Below, piece by piece: positions 10,901 through 23,000 of a stretch of 64,000 nt of DNA (position 1 is its first letter; every line of letters begins with the position of its first letter). A program made the position numbers and the translations under genes. The stretch covers positions 7,192,001-7,256,000 of the forward strand of contig OZ005705.1 of the NCBI GenBank assembly GCA_963930775.1, written 5' to 3'. The notes beneath the pieces are model-generated. The model was not told the DNA's origin, ran no database searches, and worked only from the letters and a program-made list of their open reading frames with translations. This DNA comes from Cliona cf. orientalis (lineage: Eukaryota > Porifera > Demospongiae > Clionaida > Clionaidae).

Positions 10901-13877
10901 TCCCCCCCTCCCCTCCACCTGCCTGGGATAAGCTAGGAGATACGAGCTATAAAGTATAAAGTGTAAGCGTACTTCCTTTCGTTTGGTAACCTTATACCGC
11001 CGTGTACCGTATCCCACTTCATATATAGCCTTACCTTGTGTGTGGGTATTGTATATCACACCACCCTTGTCTGGGTCCTCAATTACGTTCTGACAGTCGT
11101 TGAGCGCTTCATCGTGAAGCATGGATGGCATTCATCCTCCCTCCTATATTCACTCCCATGCAAAATTGTATATGTATCCAATTGTTTCCATGGAATTTAT
11201 GTTCACGTAATTAATGAATTAACAAGACTGATGGGCAGCATAGCTGGGATGGGTATATTTTATTGTTATCAATTTGCAGGATCAAAAAGATCCTGCCTAA
11301 TTATCATACCAGTAGGTATGCTGTAAAATTTGTTGATGTAAGTACGTATAATGTGTGGTTTGATGAGCGAGGGGGAGTTAAATTAGACAATATCCTGAGG
11401 ACATTTATATTAATTACCAGCGCGACTCGCTGCCATAATTGTTTATTGACAGTTCGGAGGTTTATTTACAGAAAGCTAATTATTCCCTCCCTTTTTCATT
11501 CACTTTGTAGGCACCCATTCAAGTCGGCGGACACCACAGCCTCAGGGCACTGCAACTGCGCCCACCTTATCGTGAGTACTCTGACAGACAAACAAACAAC
11601 ATCACTTTTGTATGTATTCCCCACCCGTATATTCAATTTAGTTGCCCATTTTATCAGCGCTTTTTCCCTCAAGTCTCACCAAAGCTGTCTGTGGCTTTTA
11701 TGTGTCGGCTGGGTAGTCCCCATTGGAAACTCGAATGTTCGGCAGTGATTGTCTTGAAATTAGAGTAATTAGCCTATTAGTGTGCTGACACAGCTGGCTA
11801 TTGCCTAGTACTGGGTCAGGTAGTCAGTTTGGCGCTCACTGTACTCCATATTCTCTCATGAGAATGTTTATGATTTGACCGGCTCTGCGTGGTGATGTCA
11901 TTTGTAGTGATTACTCATTCATGAGTGAGAGTTAGCTATGGTTAGCGATCGCTGCTGCCTGTGACAAGTCTCCATACTTTATATGTAGAAGGCCAAATTT
12001 GCTAATAACCAAGTAATAACCGACAATAAATCTGGCATTGCCCTCAAAAAGTTTGCTAAAGTGTGGGTGTTTGGTAGTCGGGACAACTAATGCTTGGGGT
12101 TCCGTCTTGTGTGGCATGCCACATATGCAATCTCCTAATGTATATCTTTTTATTACAATTGTGTGATCCCACTTCTTGAATGATCAATGATGCTTGCCCT
12201 AAAACATCATTCAGTAGCTTTGTGTCTCTCGCTGTATGCTACACATGATCTAGGTTCCATGTATTGTGTGAAAAAATCCATAACTCGATTATCCCTCTGG
12301 GCACAATCCACTTAGTGGATGTGCAGCACCCACTTTTTGAAGTGCCTTTACACTTTTTGAAATATTTTTTTGGTATCCACTGAAGTGGTTGTAGGTGAAT
12401 GATTGGAGTAGACACAAAGTCTGCTTTATCACTTGCTGCCACTCCCCCAACTGCTGTTGAGCACTGTGATTAGTATACTTCCCTCCAACTCTCTGTCAAT
12501 GACACCAGCTAACTGACATGATCTGATGTCTTGCCAGCGTAACTCTACACTTTGAGGTGGTCTATTCCTGAGTTTCATGTGTGCTAGAGGGTGTTGTGTT
12601 ACCTTCTGATCTTATTCTCACTTGACCTCACTGGCATCGACAAACCGTACATCACGCATGGCTAGTAGGAGGAGTATTGCATGTGTGACATAATACCTGT
12701 CATGTAGTATTATAATAATATAATATACTGAGCCTATCTGTAGTATGGTGATTTGAGTTATTAGGGAGTGAGATTATGGTGTGTGTATTGCTGTGCTGGT
12801 CTTATTGGGTACTGTAGTGCGCCAAGGAAAGGAAAGGGAGGGAGGGACGGGGAGGAATTGTATATCTGTTGGTTGAAAGTCAATTGAGCGTGTAAATGGC
12901 AAAACCACAACTACCTGGCTAGGATGAACTCTATTGCCCAACGTATTGATTTTTTTTCTGTGTGCACGTATCCATTTAAGGGTGTTGATTAACTTCACAG
13001 GGTAAGCATATTTGCACCCAACAGTTTGTCAGTGTAGCGTAAGTCTTTGGCAAAGTGACTTAGGACACACCTGTGCTCTCTGGAATAAAATTTTTGGTTC
13101 ACTCACACAAGTAAATATATTTTAATAATAATTATGAGTTTAAGTTGCATGAACTCAGCGTAGATGCTATGGACCACCTGTTTCCTATTTGTTCCAGTAG
13201 AGGTTAGTCCCTCATTACTAGATGGTCTCGTAATGAGCTTGCAGATTTTTGTCTCTGGGGATATTTCCATCGTTGTACATGCATTCCTCATCAAACTTAT
13301 ACGTAGCTAGTGGGTTATTTGGCGAGACGCATAAATCATCCCAGACCCAAGGGGAACCTTGTATGAGGTCAAATGAACTACAAATTGCTTCAGCGTAATT
13401 TAATTTTACCATCCCAATTCTCCTTCCAGGTTTGGAAGCACTTCCTTTCACCATCAGCCAGAGCGTGCTGCAAGGGCTCAACCATCCGCATCCACAGAAA
13501 CACTTGCAAAAACCCAAACTGATTGGCTAAAGGAATTTCGACAAAACGTGCCCCTGTCCTCGCAGCTGAAGCTCACCTGGGGTGCACACAAGACTAATAC
13601 TCGTGCTAAGACTGCACCATCCACTGCCCTCACACACTCACAGCACCTTCACAGTGCTAATGGAATGGGAAGAGGAGCTGGAATGGGAATGGGACTTGGT
13701 AACAGCGGGCTAGGGGATACAAGTGTGGGACAGCCATCATCACGACCGCAGCTGCCAATTGCGAGGCCACCAACATCATCATCATCATCATCGTCAGCCA
13801 CTGGCTCAACTCTCTTACCAAACAAACCAAAACTTGTGCTGGATGGCGGCAGTGGTGTACAATTGGTACACATCTAG
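949..13877 (+). CDS. CEP164: CEP164-like centrosomal/distal appendage protein, 21 exons
   Basis: CEP164 acts at mother-centriole distal appendages, where the family promotes membrane docking and ciliogenesis. Exons: 949-1018, 1129-1240, 1307-1760, 1848-1982, 2083-2277, 2350-2415, 2496-3296, 3423-3752, 3811-3918, 3980-4039, 4096-4158, 4234-4377, 4446-4717, 4785-5220, 5492-5770, 6139-6195, 6281-6388, 6681-7519, 7966-8039, 11511-11571, 13430-13877. They sum to a multiple of three, about 1,700 residues (human about 1,460). The first three exons encode an acidic N-terminus and a WW domain (LPSQWKP, then [19 protein letters not shown]), the family hallmark. A low-complexity Gly/Ser/Pro section follows, then long Glu/Lys/Gln coiled coils (about 3,000-6,400), and a Ser-rich C-terminal part. 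The last three exons were added because splice sites and phase agree (2 to 1, 1 to 2, 2); they need transcript support. If they are skipped, a stop follows at 7521. Start chosen at 949 because the WW-proximal acidic segment begins there. Confidence 0.87.
1069..1082 (+). promoter_or_regulatory. RFX X-box-like palindrome in CEP164 intron 1
   Basis: GTTGCCATGGTCAC lies about 50 bp into intron 1. It differs at one position from the ideal GTTGCCATGGCAAC form of the RFX binding site. RFX factors control ciliary genes in animals, so the site fits the gene. Binding is inferred, not shown. Confidence 0.45.
7919..7955 (+). repeat. (CA)n microsatellite next to a CEP164 splice acceptor
   Basis: An alternating CA run of about 18 units ends about 10 bp before the proposed acceptor AGTAGTAGCAG of exon 7966-8039. 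It replaces a normal polypyrimidine tract. A shorter (TG)n run lies near 7795-7810, so the two could pair in the pre-mRNA. Confidence 0.8.
8040..11510 (+). other. Long CEP164 intron, no gene seen
   Basis: This 3.5-kb interval contains T-rich and GT/CA-rich stretches (for example near 10,360 and 8,600), a GA repeat near 8,825, and no open frame with convincing coding character or splice-compatible homology. It is far longer than most introns in the window. An X-box half-site (GCTGTCATGGCAAC) sits at 8138-8151. Confidence 0.6.
11572..13429 (+). other. Penultimate CEP164 intron, no gene seen
   Basis: This 1.9-kb AT-rich interval separates the two last proposed CEP164 exons. I see no coding exon, RNA gene or mobile element with clear ends in it. 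Confidence 0.5.
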
Positions 13878-16800
13878 CTATAATACTGCACGCTATGACA
13901 TTACTTCATGACTGTTTTATAGTGTTATTTTTGAAGCAGTGCTGTAAAAGTATGGCAACCCGATTCTCTTTATTTTTATAATAATATTGCATCCAATTTT
14001 GAGACATCGCGTATAATGATTATTATGTTTCTCTATCCATCCGTTTTTGTATAATACTGAGGGACTATTTCCACGAGTGTTGTGGTTGTTTTTGGTTAAC
14101 CACGGCACGCAATCGCAAGGGATGATGTCGCTGCTATATAAGGCTTTGCACGTGGGAGGGTGCATGAATGATCGTTAATGATAGCCCACTACCGTCGACA
14201 TATCGATCATATTCGAGTACCTTGAGCTATCAAGTTCAACCTCACCGTTACCTGGAGAATGAGTATCTGAGAGCTTTCCTGATCTATCCGTGTAGACCAG
14301 CTAAATCGACTCCGAAAGATCGCCATAAGAACCGTGAAGCTCCTTCAGGTACGTATAGAGTGTAAATAGAAGCTCTGGCTGAAGTTTGTTGTAAAATCGC
14401 TCCGTTTGATAAATCGAAATGGAGCGCGCATGAGATCTATTAACGCCTGTTAGCTTCTCTGCTATTGTAAGTGATTGAATGCGGGTAGATTGTGTATAGT
14501 GGTCTCTGTTGAGAGGTATAAACCACAATCATACTCCACTATAAGTGCTCGCAGATAAGTGTGTTTTGTGGGCGTATTAGTGCCCGCGCATGCTTGTTTA
14601 CCGCTTACCGGTATACCACTGAACTGGATAGGATAAGGGTACTTCATTCATGAGTTTTATAATGCCACTTAAAGTGATCTAGATCCCAAGAATCATGGCA
14701 GGCAGGTGTATAAAAATAAATTAAGGCCTAGGCTAGCAACCATGTTGATCCTCAGTGAAATTCCAAGATATCGAGGAAAAGCCTGACAGACTGTGTATCC
14801 TAGCTATCTGTAATGGTTTGGTGAATGCATGATAGAGTGGGACATCTCAGTCACCACATACTAATCTACCACACCATCTCCTACACCCTCTGTGTAGACT
14901 GCACTCAGCTGTCCCTGCATACCAGAAAGGCTTAAACTGAAGCCTTGTTAATCTGCTTGGTGGCAATATAATTTGCTTAATGGCATGGGCCTTGAGGTGG
15001 GCTAGATTCCCTATAAGGGGATTAGGATTGACCGAGTTATCCACTTATGGAGGCCTTACACTGCACACAATCCCAGTACTATACTTTTTGAGGGTCCATA
15101 CCTATAATATGTGCATGTAATGTGTTTATGGAACCCAGTCACGGTGTGAAGTGCCTGGGTGCAGTAAAACCAGAGTCTAGACAGGAAGATTGAGCTTTGG
15201 GGGAGTGTCATGTGTGTGAGATGCTATTGCCAAAATAGCCCATTCGGAATCACAGCTGTAAGCAAGCACCATCCCACTGATTCTGTATGACATTGGATAT
15301 GCCGTCATAGTGTGTGCTTAGTATTCCTGCCTGTATAAGTGTCCAATTATAGGGAGTGGTGTTGAGATACTAATCCTCACCCTCCTAAATGAAATTATCG
15401 AGTGATGAATTCACGTCTTAGAGGCAATTATATAAGGTACGCATATTATTATATTATAAGCCTTTGATGACAACCTAAGAGTGATTGGAAGATTGAATGA
15501 TGTCAAGTTGTACGAAAGTCACCAAAGAAGTGGTGCATTGTGCTTGTGGGTTTGAGATAGACCAGGTGTATGTATAGGAGTAAACAATACTTGTTCCCCT
15601 GCATGACCTACCTGCCTTGGTGGGCGATGTCACTTATAGCGAGCACAATAGTATGGAATGTGAGTCATTCCATTTGTGCGAATATAAACAGCAACGAGCA
15701 TGATACCATCTAGTGTTATTATAGTGTGACATGTTTGTTGAAAATGCATGTGAAACAGTGCATGTGGAATGCTCTGACTATGATTGTCATTGACTCCATG
15801 GACTTTGCATACTTTTTAAAGTCTCCTGGGGACCTACTTCAATTTGAGGGCCCTCTGCTCTAGCTGCTGGCACGTACACACATTCCTCCATTCTGGGTGT
15901 GCTCAGGTAATATACCCTTTTGAAGCGCAGGTGGAATACTACTAAGTTAACATGCCGCTTCACACAAGGCTATCTCTGTGCTGCCTAAAAGCAACACAAT
16001 CCCTCAGTTGTTCTGGCATATTATGCAACCTTATATGCAGCTTGAGCCTCCCCCCAGACGAAGATGATGCTGCTGCAGATAACTAATACTGTTATGCACA
16101 CCAAAGGGTATCTTGTACACACCGGCTGTGTTGAGTGCGCTTAGCAGCTGTTCTCACCTTGTTCACTGCCATTGGCCAAAATGCTTGGCACACACCTTAT
16201 GTGTCGTTTTATTATGGGCAGCCTATATGGAATAAGAGTGATGTGGCGACGCAGTACTGTGATGGTGCTGTGTGTTGCAACACTACCTTGTAATACATGC
16301 TGGTGTAGAGTGTGCAACATGTGGGGGAAGTTTTATACGTATGGTACAGTGTCATAGTTCAGGCAGCATAATATTATATTGTGGTGTATGTATGTATAGG
16401 TACATAGATCTCCTCAAAGAGCCTCAAGTCTGGCATCGTTTTCACAAAAGATTAACTCTTGACCACAGGAATGCATACGTTGGGATCATTTGATACATAG
16501 CACATAGCTATAGAGTCCACACTACACCACTGCGTTTTCGTGTTATTCCCATGCCCATTTAATGCGGACCTCAAACATGGTCCAAGTATTTGCACAATCA
16601 GCATTTTCCGGTGAATAGTGGTTTATTTTTGGATCACATTTATAGCCAATTGCCTTCTATAATTATTACATCCATTCATGTGTAACGGACTCGGTGAAGT
16701 CACTGCTACTGAAAGGGTCCCTAATTAGTTTATCCAGGGAAATGGAGCTGAGTGTCGCGTCATGTGCATGTACGTGTGTGTTATAGATCCTATGATATCG

Positions 16801-17023
16801 CAACCTTAATAAAAAAATATTCATTGCTCATGATTCTCATATTACATCCCACCTGTGATGCACACGCCTCCCACCTGCTTCTGCTGCACCAATACACACT
16901 GCAGGTACACACATACACACACACATCGCTACTAGCTACGTAGCTGTGTGCGCGGCCATCACTTCAATTATACAGACTGATCACCACCACCTACCACCTT
17001 CTATATAACTGCCAGCACCAGCC
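13878..17023. other. Intergenic region between CEP164 and the giant cadherin
   Basis: About 3.1 kb with no convincing coding exon. It holds CEP164 3' sequence, a TATA-containing candidate promoter near 14,135 (separate entry), simple CA repeats near 16,900, and a possible splice acceptor (ATTATACAG) ending at 16,975, 48 bp before the cadherin ATG. It is the largest gap in the window and probably carries the cadherin's regulatory DNA. Confidence 0.5.
14135..14348 (+). promoter_or_regulatory. Candidate TATA promoter and 5' exon for the cadherin
   Basis: TATATAAG at 14135-14142 is followed about 30 bp later by a stretch that ends in the consensus donor CCTTCAG|GTACGT at 14,348/14,349. Joining it to the acceptor at 16,975 would give a 5' leader ending just before the cadherin ATG. 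The short ORF inside it (from 14168) would stop immediately after the junction, so it could be an upstream ORF. All of this is inference from sequence signals. Confidence 0.25.
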
Positions 17024-20000
17024 ATGACGTCGAGCCTACTCAAGAACAGCTACATCTCTCACAGACTGCACCATTCATCGTCCCCCATCATCGTGTATAT
17101 CTCTGCATTGATTGTCTTCAGTAGCTGCTTCCTTCTAGTAGAGTCTCAGAATGAAATTACTTGTGCCAGGGACGTATATAAAAATGCTTCAGTAGTGGAA
17201 AACCAGATAGCTGGAGAGATAGTAGCCACAATCGCTGACGTAATCCCGGGTTACCTGTTTATCCGTGAAATCAAATCTGGAATTCAGTTAATTGTATATC
17301 AACAATATTTTGAAGAGAATCAATTGGATTGGACAATAAGAACAAAGGCACAAGTGGATCGTGATGTAATGGCCCGTGACCTAATGGGGCAGGCAGAACC
17401 AGTTATTTTCGACATTATTTACCGTATAATTGATAGAAATTATCAAATGACAAATAATGTCACTTGCATACATCTGACACTGAAGGTGATTGATATCGAT
17501 AACAATGTGCCACGTTTTCCTACCATTCCGCTACCTCACGTTGTTAAGATCAATGAGGGAATGGTTGATGCACGTGAACCCTTACCCAAAGCTGAGGACG
17601 CAGATGAGGGCATAAATAGCACGACCAACTACACTCTTGTGGACGGGCTGGGTATCTTTCGGCTTGAGCTAAGATATGACCAGCGAGGAGCAATTTCCGA
17701 AGTCCTCCTCCGAAACAATGTCTCACTGGATGCTGAGCAGCTAGTCACGTACAATCTCACCTTGATTGCAAGCGAAGGAAACGAAGATCCCGACACAGCT
17801 CAGCTACCTGTGATGGTTGTTCCCAAGCCCATTTGTGATGAGAGCCCATACTTTCCAACATCCAGGTACTATGTGTCAGTTGAAGAGCAGAGTCAGAGTG
17901 GCACAGTCGTATTTTCCAACCTCACTGCTATTGACCACGATGTGCCTAGCCCCGACCAACCTGAAAGACTCGAATATGAGATCATACAAGTGATCCAGAT
18001 AGACTCTACTGATCAGGAAGAAACCACAGATCATCCATTTATGCTCGATCGTGAGTCAGGGGTATTGACCCTCAACGATGAAATCGATAGAGAAGAGTAC
18101 CAACGGTATGAAGTTGACGTAAGAGTGATCGACCGTTGTGGCAGGTCTGGTACAGCTACAGTGGTAGTTGAACTTGAAGATATCAATGATAATACTCCTA
18201 ACGTTACCTGCTCTCCATGCTATCCTGGGATTTCTGAGGTCGATACGGCGCTTACAGTTGCCTTTCTGGAGATTACCGACGGAGATACAGGGCCCAATGG
18301 CAACGTGAGTGTGCAAGTATTTGAGAATGGGACTGGTGTGCTCGTGCCTTCGTCCAATTTCTATCTTGATGTCAATCCCAATGATAATCTCGCTCAGCTC
18401 AAGCGTCGTATCACATTTGATTACGAACAACAGCAAGTGTATCATGTGGTGCTGAATGCATCTGACCATGGAACACCGCAAAGATTTGGCCTCTATCCAT
18501 TTACAATAACTGTCGAAGATTTCAATGACAATCCACCTGTAATCGGCCCCATAGACCCAGTGTACCCAATCGATGAAAATCCATCCATTGATTCTGAAAT
18601 TCTACAGTTGAGTGCAACGGATCTCGACTCAGAAGCAGATGGAAATGGCATAGTCTCATTCAATCTACCTGAGAACCATGGTACTTTTCAACATCAACAC
18701 TTATTTAGGATCGAGGAGAACACTGGGCGCCTCCTTGTGGCTGGGACTCTTGATAGAGAGCAGCAGGAGTCCCTCTCTGTTCTGATCAATGTCACCGATA
18801 TGCCAACAAGACATCGTCGCCTCAGTGCTACTGTTGTCGTCAACATCACCTTGAATGATCTCAATGATTATACACCAAACATAACTTTCCCGATCGGAAG
18901 TATCACTATCTCTGAGGAGCATACTCCAAATACGGTTGCATTCACAGTGACAGCAGTTGACTTGGACACTCCACAATTCTCTAATATCATGTACAGTTTT
19001 GTCTCTAATTCTGCTCCATTTAGCATTGATTCAACAACAGGAGCGGTAACCCTCCTTAGTCCTCTGGATTTTGAGACAAAGCGTAACTACACTCTGCAAA
19101 TTCGTGCTTCTGATGGTACACGGAGCAGCATGGAAGAAGTTACCGTTATGGTTAGGGATGAGAATGATGAGCCACCAGTGTTTGAGGGAAATCCTTCAAT
19201 GCTGCCTGTCCGTGAAGGCCAACAACCAGATGTGCTCGTGGCAAATATATCTGTAACTGACCCTGACACACCTCGGAGTGATCTAGTATTTTCATTCGGC
19301 TCTGGTAATGAGCTGAGACACTTTTATATTGACAGCACTACTGGCCAAATATATGCTATAACAATGCTGGATAAGGAGTCAGTTGACTTCTACAACCTCA
19401 CAATCAGAGTGTTTGATGGTCGCCAGTATGCTGTGGAAGATGCGCTCATCGTTGTTGCAGTAACAGACATTAATGACCACATACCAGAATTCATTGGAGA
19501 GCCATTTGTATTTTCTATTCCTGAGGGTATGCCAAGAGATAGCCATGTTGACAATGTTATTGCTCATGATCGTGATACTGGAAGAAATGCAGTAATTCGA
19601 TTCAGTATTTTGGATGTTACACCTTCGTTTGCAAGCAATTGGTTCAGTATCAATCGTATGACAGGAGAGATCACCACAAATGAAGTACTTGACCGTGAAT
19701 TCGAACCACCTCCTGGTATGAACTACAATGGATTTGTCCGTGTGACGGTGGTGGCTAGTGACAACAGCTCACTCCTCCAAAACACCACAATTGTAGAGAT
19801 CAACATCAGCGATGTTAATGATGAGGGGCCCAGCTTCAGGGATAGGTCAATTACTCTCACACTGCCCGAGAATACACCTACTGGATTTGTCTTCCACCGG
19901 GTGCGAGCAGTTGACAGGGACCAACCTCCAAACAATCAAATCTTTTATAGTATAACCGATAGATTTCCAACTGTAGGGAATATCACGAGAAGAATCCGTA

Positions 20001-23000
20001 TTGATAATATGACAGGAGATCTCATTCTTCTCACAACTCTCGATTACGAGACAGAACCTAGGGTCGACTTTGGAGTGCGAGCACACGATAGGGAATTCAT
20101 GGAACGTTTTGATGATTTTATGGTCAGCATTAATGTAACTGATTCACAAGAGTGCGATATCAAGTTCGTTGATTTACCTACCTCGGCCACTGTGACTGAA
20201 GAATCACCTCCAGACACGAGAATTGCCACATTCGAGGCCAAAACCACTGATGGAAATTCCATCTCAGGTGTCCGGTACACAGCCACCACCCTCACTGGTG
20301 AACCATCCATGTATTTTGGTGCAACCATTATCCGTGGTAGCACCCAAGCCAATCTGCACACGCTCATAGGTGGGAGGGGGCTGGACAGAGAGACTTTAGC
20401 CAATCAGCCCGGTGGCACAACTTTTCAAGTGAATATCACTGCCAGTATTATGGATCCAATGGGAACCTGTACACTTTCCAGTATTGTCACCGTGACGATC
20501 ATTGACGTAAATGACAATGCTCCCATGTTCAGTAGTAGTTCTTACCAGTTCTCCATCCTTGAAAACAACAACATAGGTGCTGAAGTTGGCCGTGTCAGAG
20601 CTAATGATCCAGACTTGGATGACGGTGGAGTAGTCAGCTTTCTGATTCAAGATGCTGTCCCCTTCACCATCAGTGACAGTGGTGTGATTACAGCTCAGAG
20701 TTCTCTCGACCATGATGGTCCAAGCCCAACTTTTGAGTTTAGAGTGATTGCTAGAGACAGGGGCATGCCTTCAATGATGAGTTCATCTGTCACCGTACGA
20801 GTGAATGTTCTAGACGAAAATGACAATTTTCCAGTGTTCTCTTCAACCCAGAACCGCACCTTCGAGGTCAGCGAAGGCACTCTGATTAACACAGAAATTG
20901 CCTTTATAATTGTCAGTGATGGTGATTCTGGAGCATATGGCACAGTCACTCTCACAGGCCCTGATCTTGATCCACACTTTACTCTTGCTTCAAATGGCTC
21001 CCTCATACTAGCTCAAGCTCTCGACAGAGAGACAAGACCAAGTTATTCGTTTATTGCGAGAGCTGAAGATGGTGGTCAACAAGTGGTTACGGCGACTATC
21101 AAGATTGTTGTCACCGACATCAATGATCATGCTCCAGTGTTTCAAGATATTGTGACTCCCATATCCATTCCTGAGAACTTAAGTCCTAATGAAGTCTTTG
21201 TAACTGTGAATGCTACTGACAGAGATTTAGGTAGTAACAGCATGATTAGATATGCCTTGGCTGATCGCACCTACCACCGGACATTCAACCTCAATGAGGA
21301 GACAGGAGATATCAGAGTTCAGGCACATGATCCAAGGTGTATTGTGCCTATATTTACTGAGGTTGTTGATTTTGAGAGGCAAAATCACTACGATTTAACT
21401 GTCCTTGCATATGACCGAGGATCTCCACGACACATTGTGAATCAGACAATTGAAATTAACATCGAAGATGTTAATGAACACACCCCTCTCTTCAATAGTG
21501 GAACAGTCACGGTTTTTGTTAACGAAACTCAGCGCAGAGATGTCTCTGTGATCAGAATAAGGGCCTATGATATGGATAATATTAATGAACAACTCAACTA
21601 CGAGGTTCTTGACTTTGAGACCAACCAGCCATCGACCTTCTTTCGATACGATAATGGAGCCATAGTGACATCACAAGAGCTGGACTATCGCAGCCGAAGA
21701 CTATTTCCTCTAATGCTGAGGGCAAGAGAAACGTCTGGTGAACACACTGGCGTCGTGGAAGTCAATGTGATGGTAAACAACATCAACAATCATCCTCCAA
21801 TGTTTGACAGCATCAACCTCATTCAAATTCCTGAGACAACTCCTGTGGATATGGTTATTGCCACAGTCCACGCCTCTGATGATGACAACAATACTCACGA
21901 TGCTGTCAGCTACAGAATAGATAGTGGAAATGACCATGGTCTCTTCACAATCGACCCACTAACGGGAGAGATCAGAGTCAATAACACTTTAGATTTTGAT
22001 AGTCAACAGGAGCACATACTTGATATCCAAGCTGAAGATAGTGGTCCTGGCCACTTGTTGGCTACCACTCCACTGAATCTACGCATCATATTGATAGATG
22101 AAAACGATGAATCTCCCATATTCACCCAGTCATCGTATACATTCATGCTCGAAGAGTACAGCCCAGTTGGAACAGTTGTAGGAAGAATCAGCGCACCAGA
22201 TCATGACAGTGAACCGGAGTATTTTGGTGCAGTGAGGTACTTTATCTCTGGTAGCAGTGATGACAGTGCAGGCAACAACTATTTCGCAGTAAATGCCAAC
22301 AGTGGTGAAGTACTGTCACGAGTGAGTGTTGACAGAAATGAATTTCTGGCTCAGCATTCCAACCAGGACTCTGTGTCATTCGGTGTAATTGCTTCCGACC
22401 GGGGGTCTCCTTCACGATCTGCCACCGTCATGGTTACCGTGCAAATTGCTGACATCAACAATCATAGGCCAGTATTCTCTCAAGATCGATATCTGGTACC
22501 CATCCCACCAAACCAGCCTGAAAACGTCCCCCTACCACAACTCCGTCTCGCAGTAACTGATGCAGATGCTGGAGCTAATGCTCAATTCAATCTCACTTCC
22601 ATGACCAGTGATATACCAGTACAGATTCTAGCCAATGGCAGGCTAAGCTTACGTCAACCTCTTCCACAAGACGATCATACTAGCTACAGGATTGTAGTGC
22701 AAGCTACAGATAGTCAGAACAGCTCAAAATACAGCCAAGCAGAAGTGCTGCTCCTAATCGAGACAGACTCTGATCATTATCCTATCTTTGATGAGCCACA
22801 AGGCAAATATGCTGTCTCTGTTAGAGAAGATACCCAACCAGGAAGCAGTGTCTTTAACGTAAGAGAACATGTCACAGACAATGATGGAGGAAGTGGGGGG
22901 CAGATTTTGTATTCATTTGCATCAGGTCAAGAATATCCCAACTTTGCTATAAGTTCATCAACTGGTGAGATAACCTTAGCACAATCAGTCGACTATGAGT

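Noticed and set aside
17001-17008. TATATAAC just before the cadherin ATG as a TATA box
   Set aside because: A TATA box here would place the transcription start inside the coding sequence. It is more likely 5' UTR sequence.
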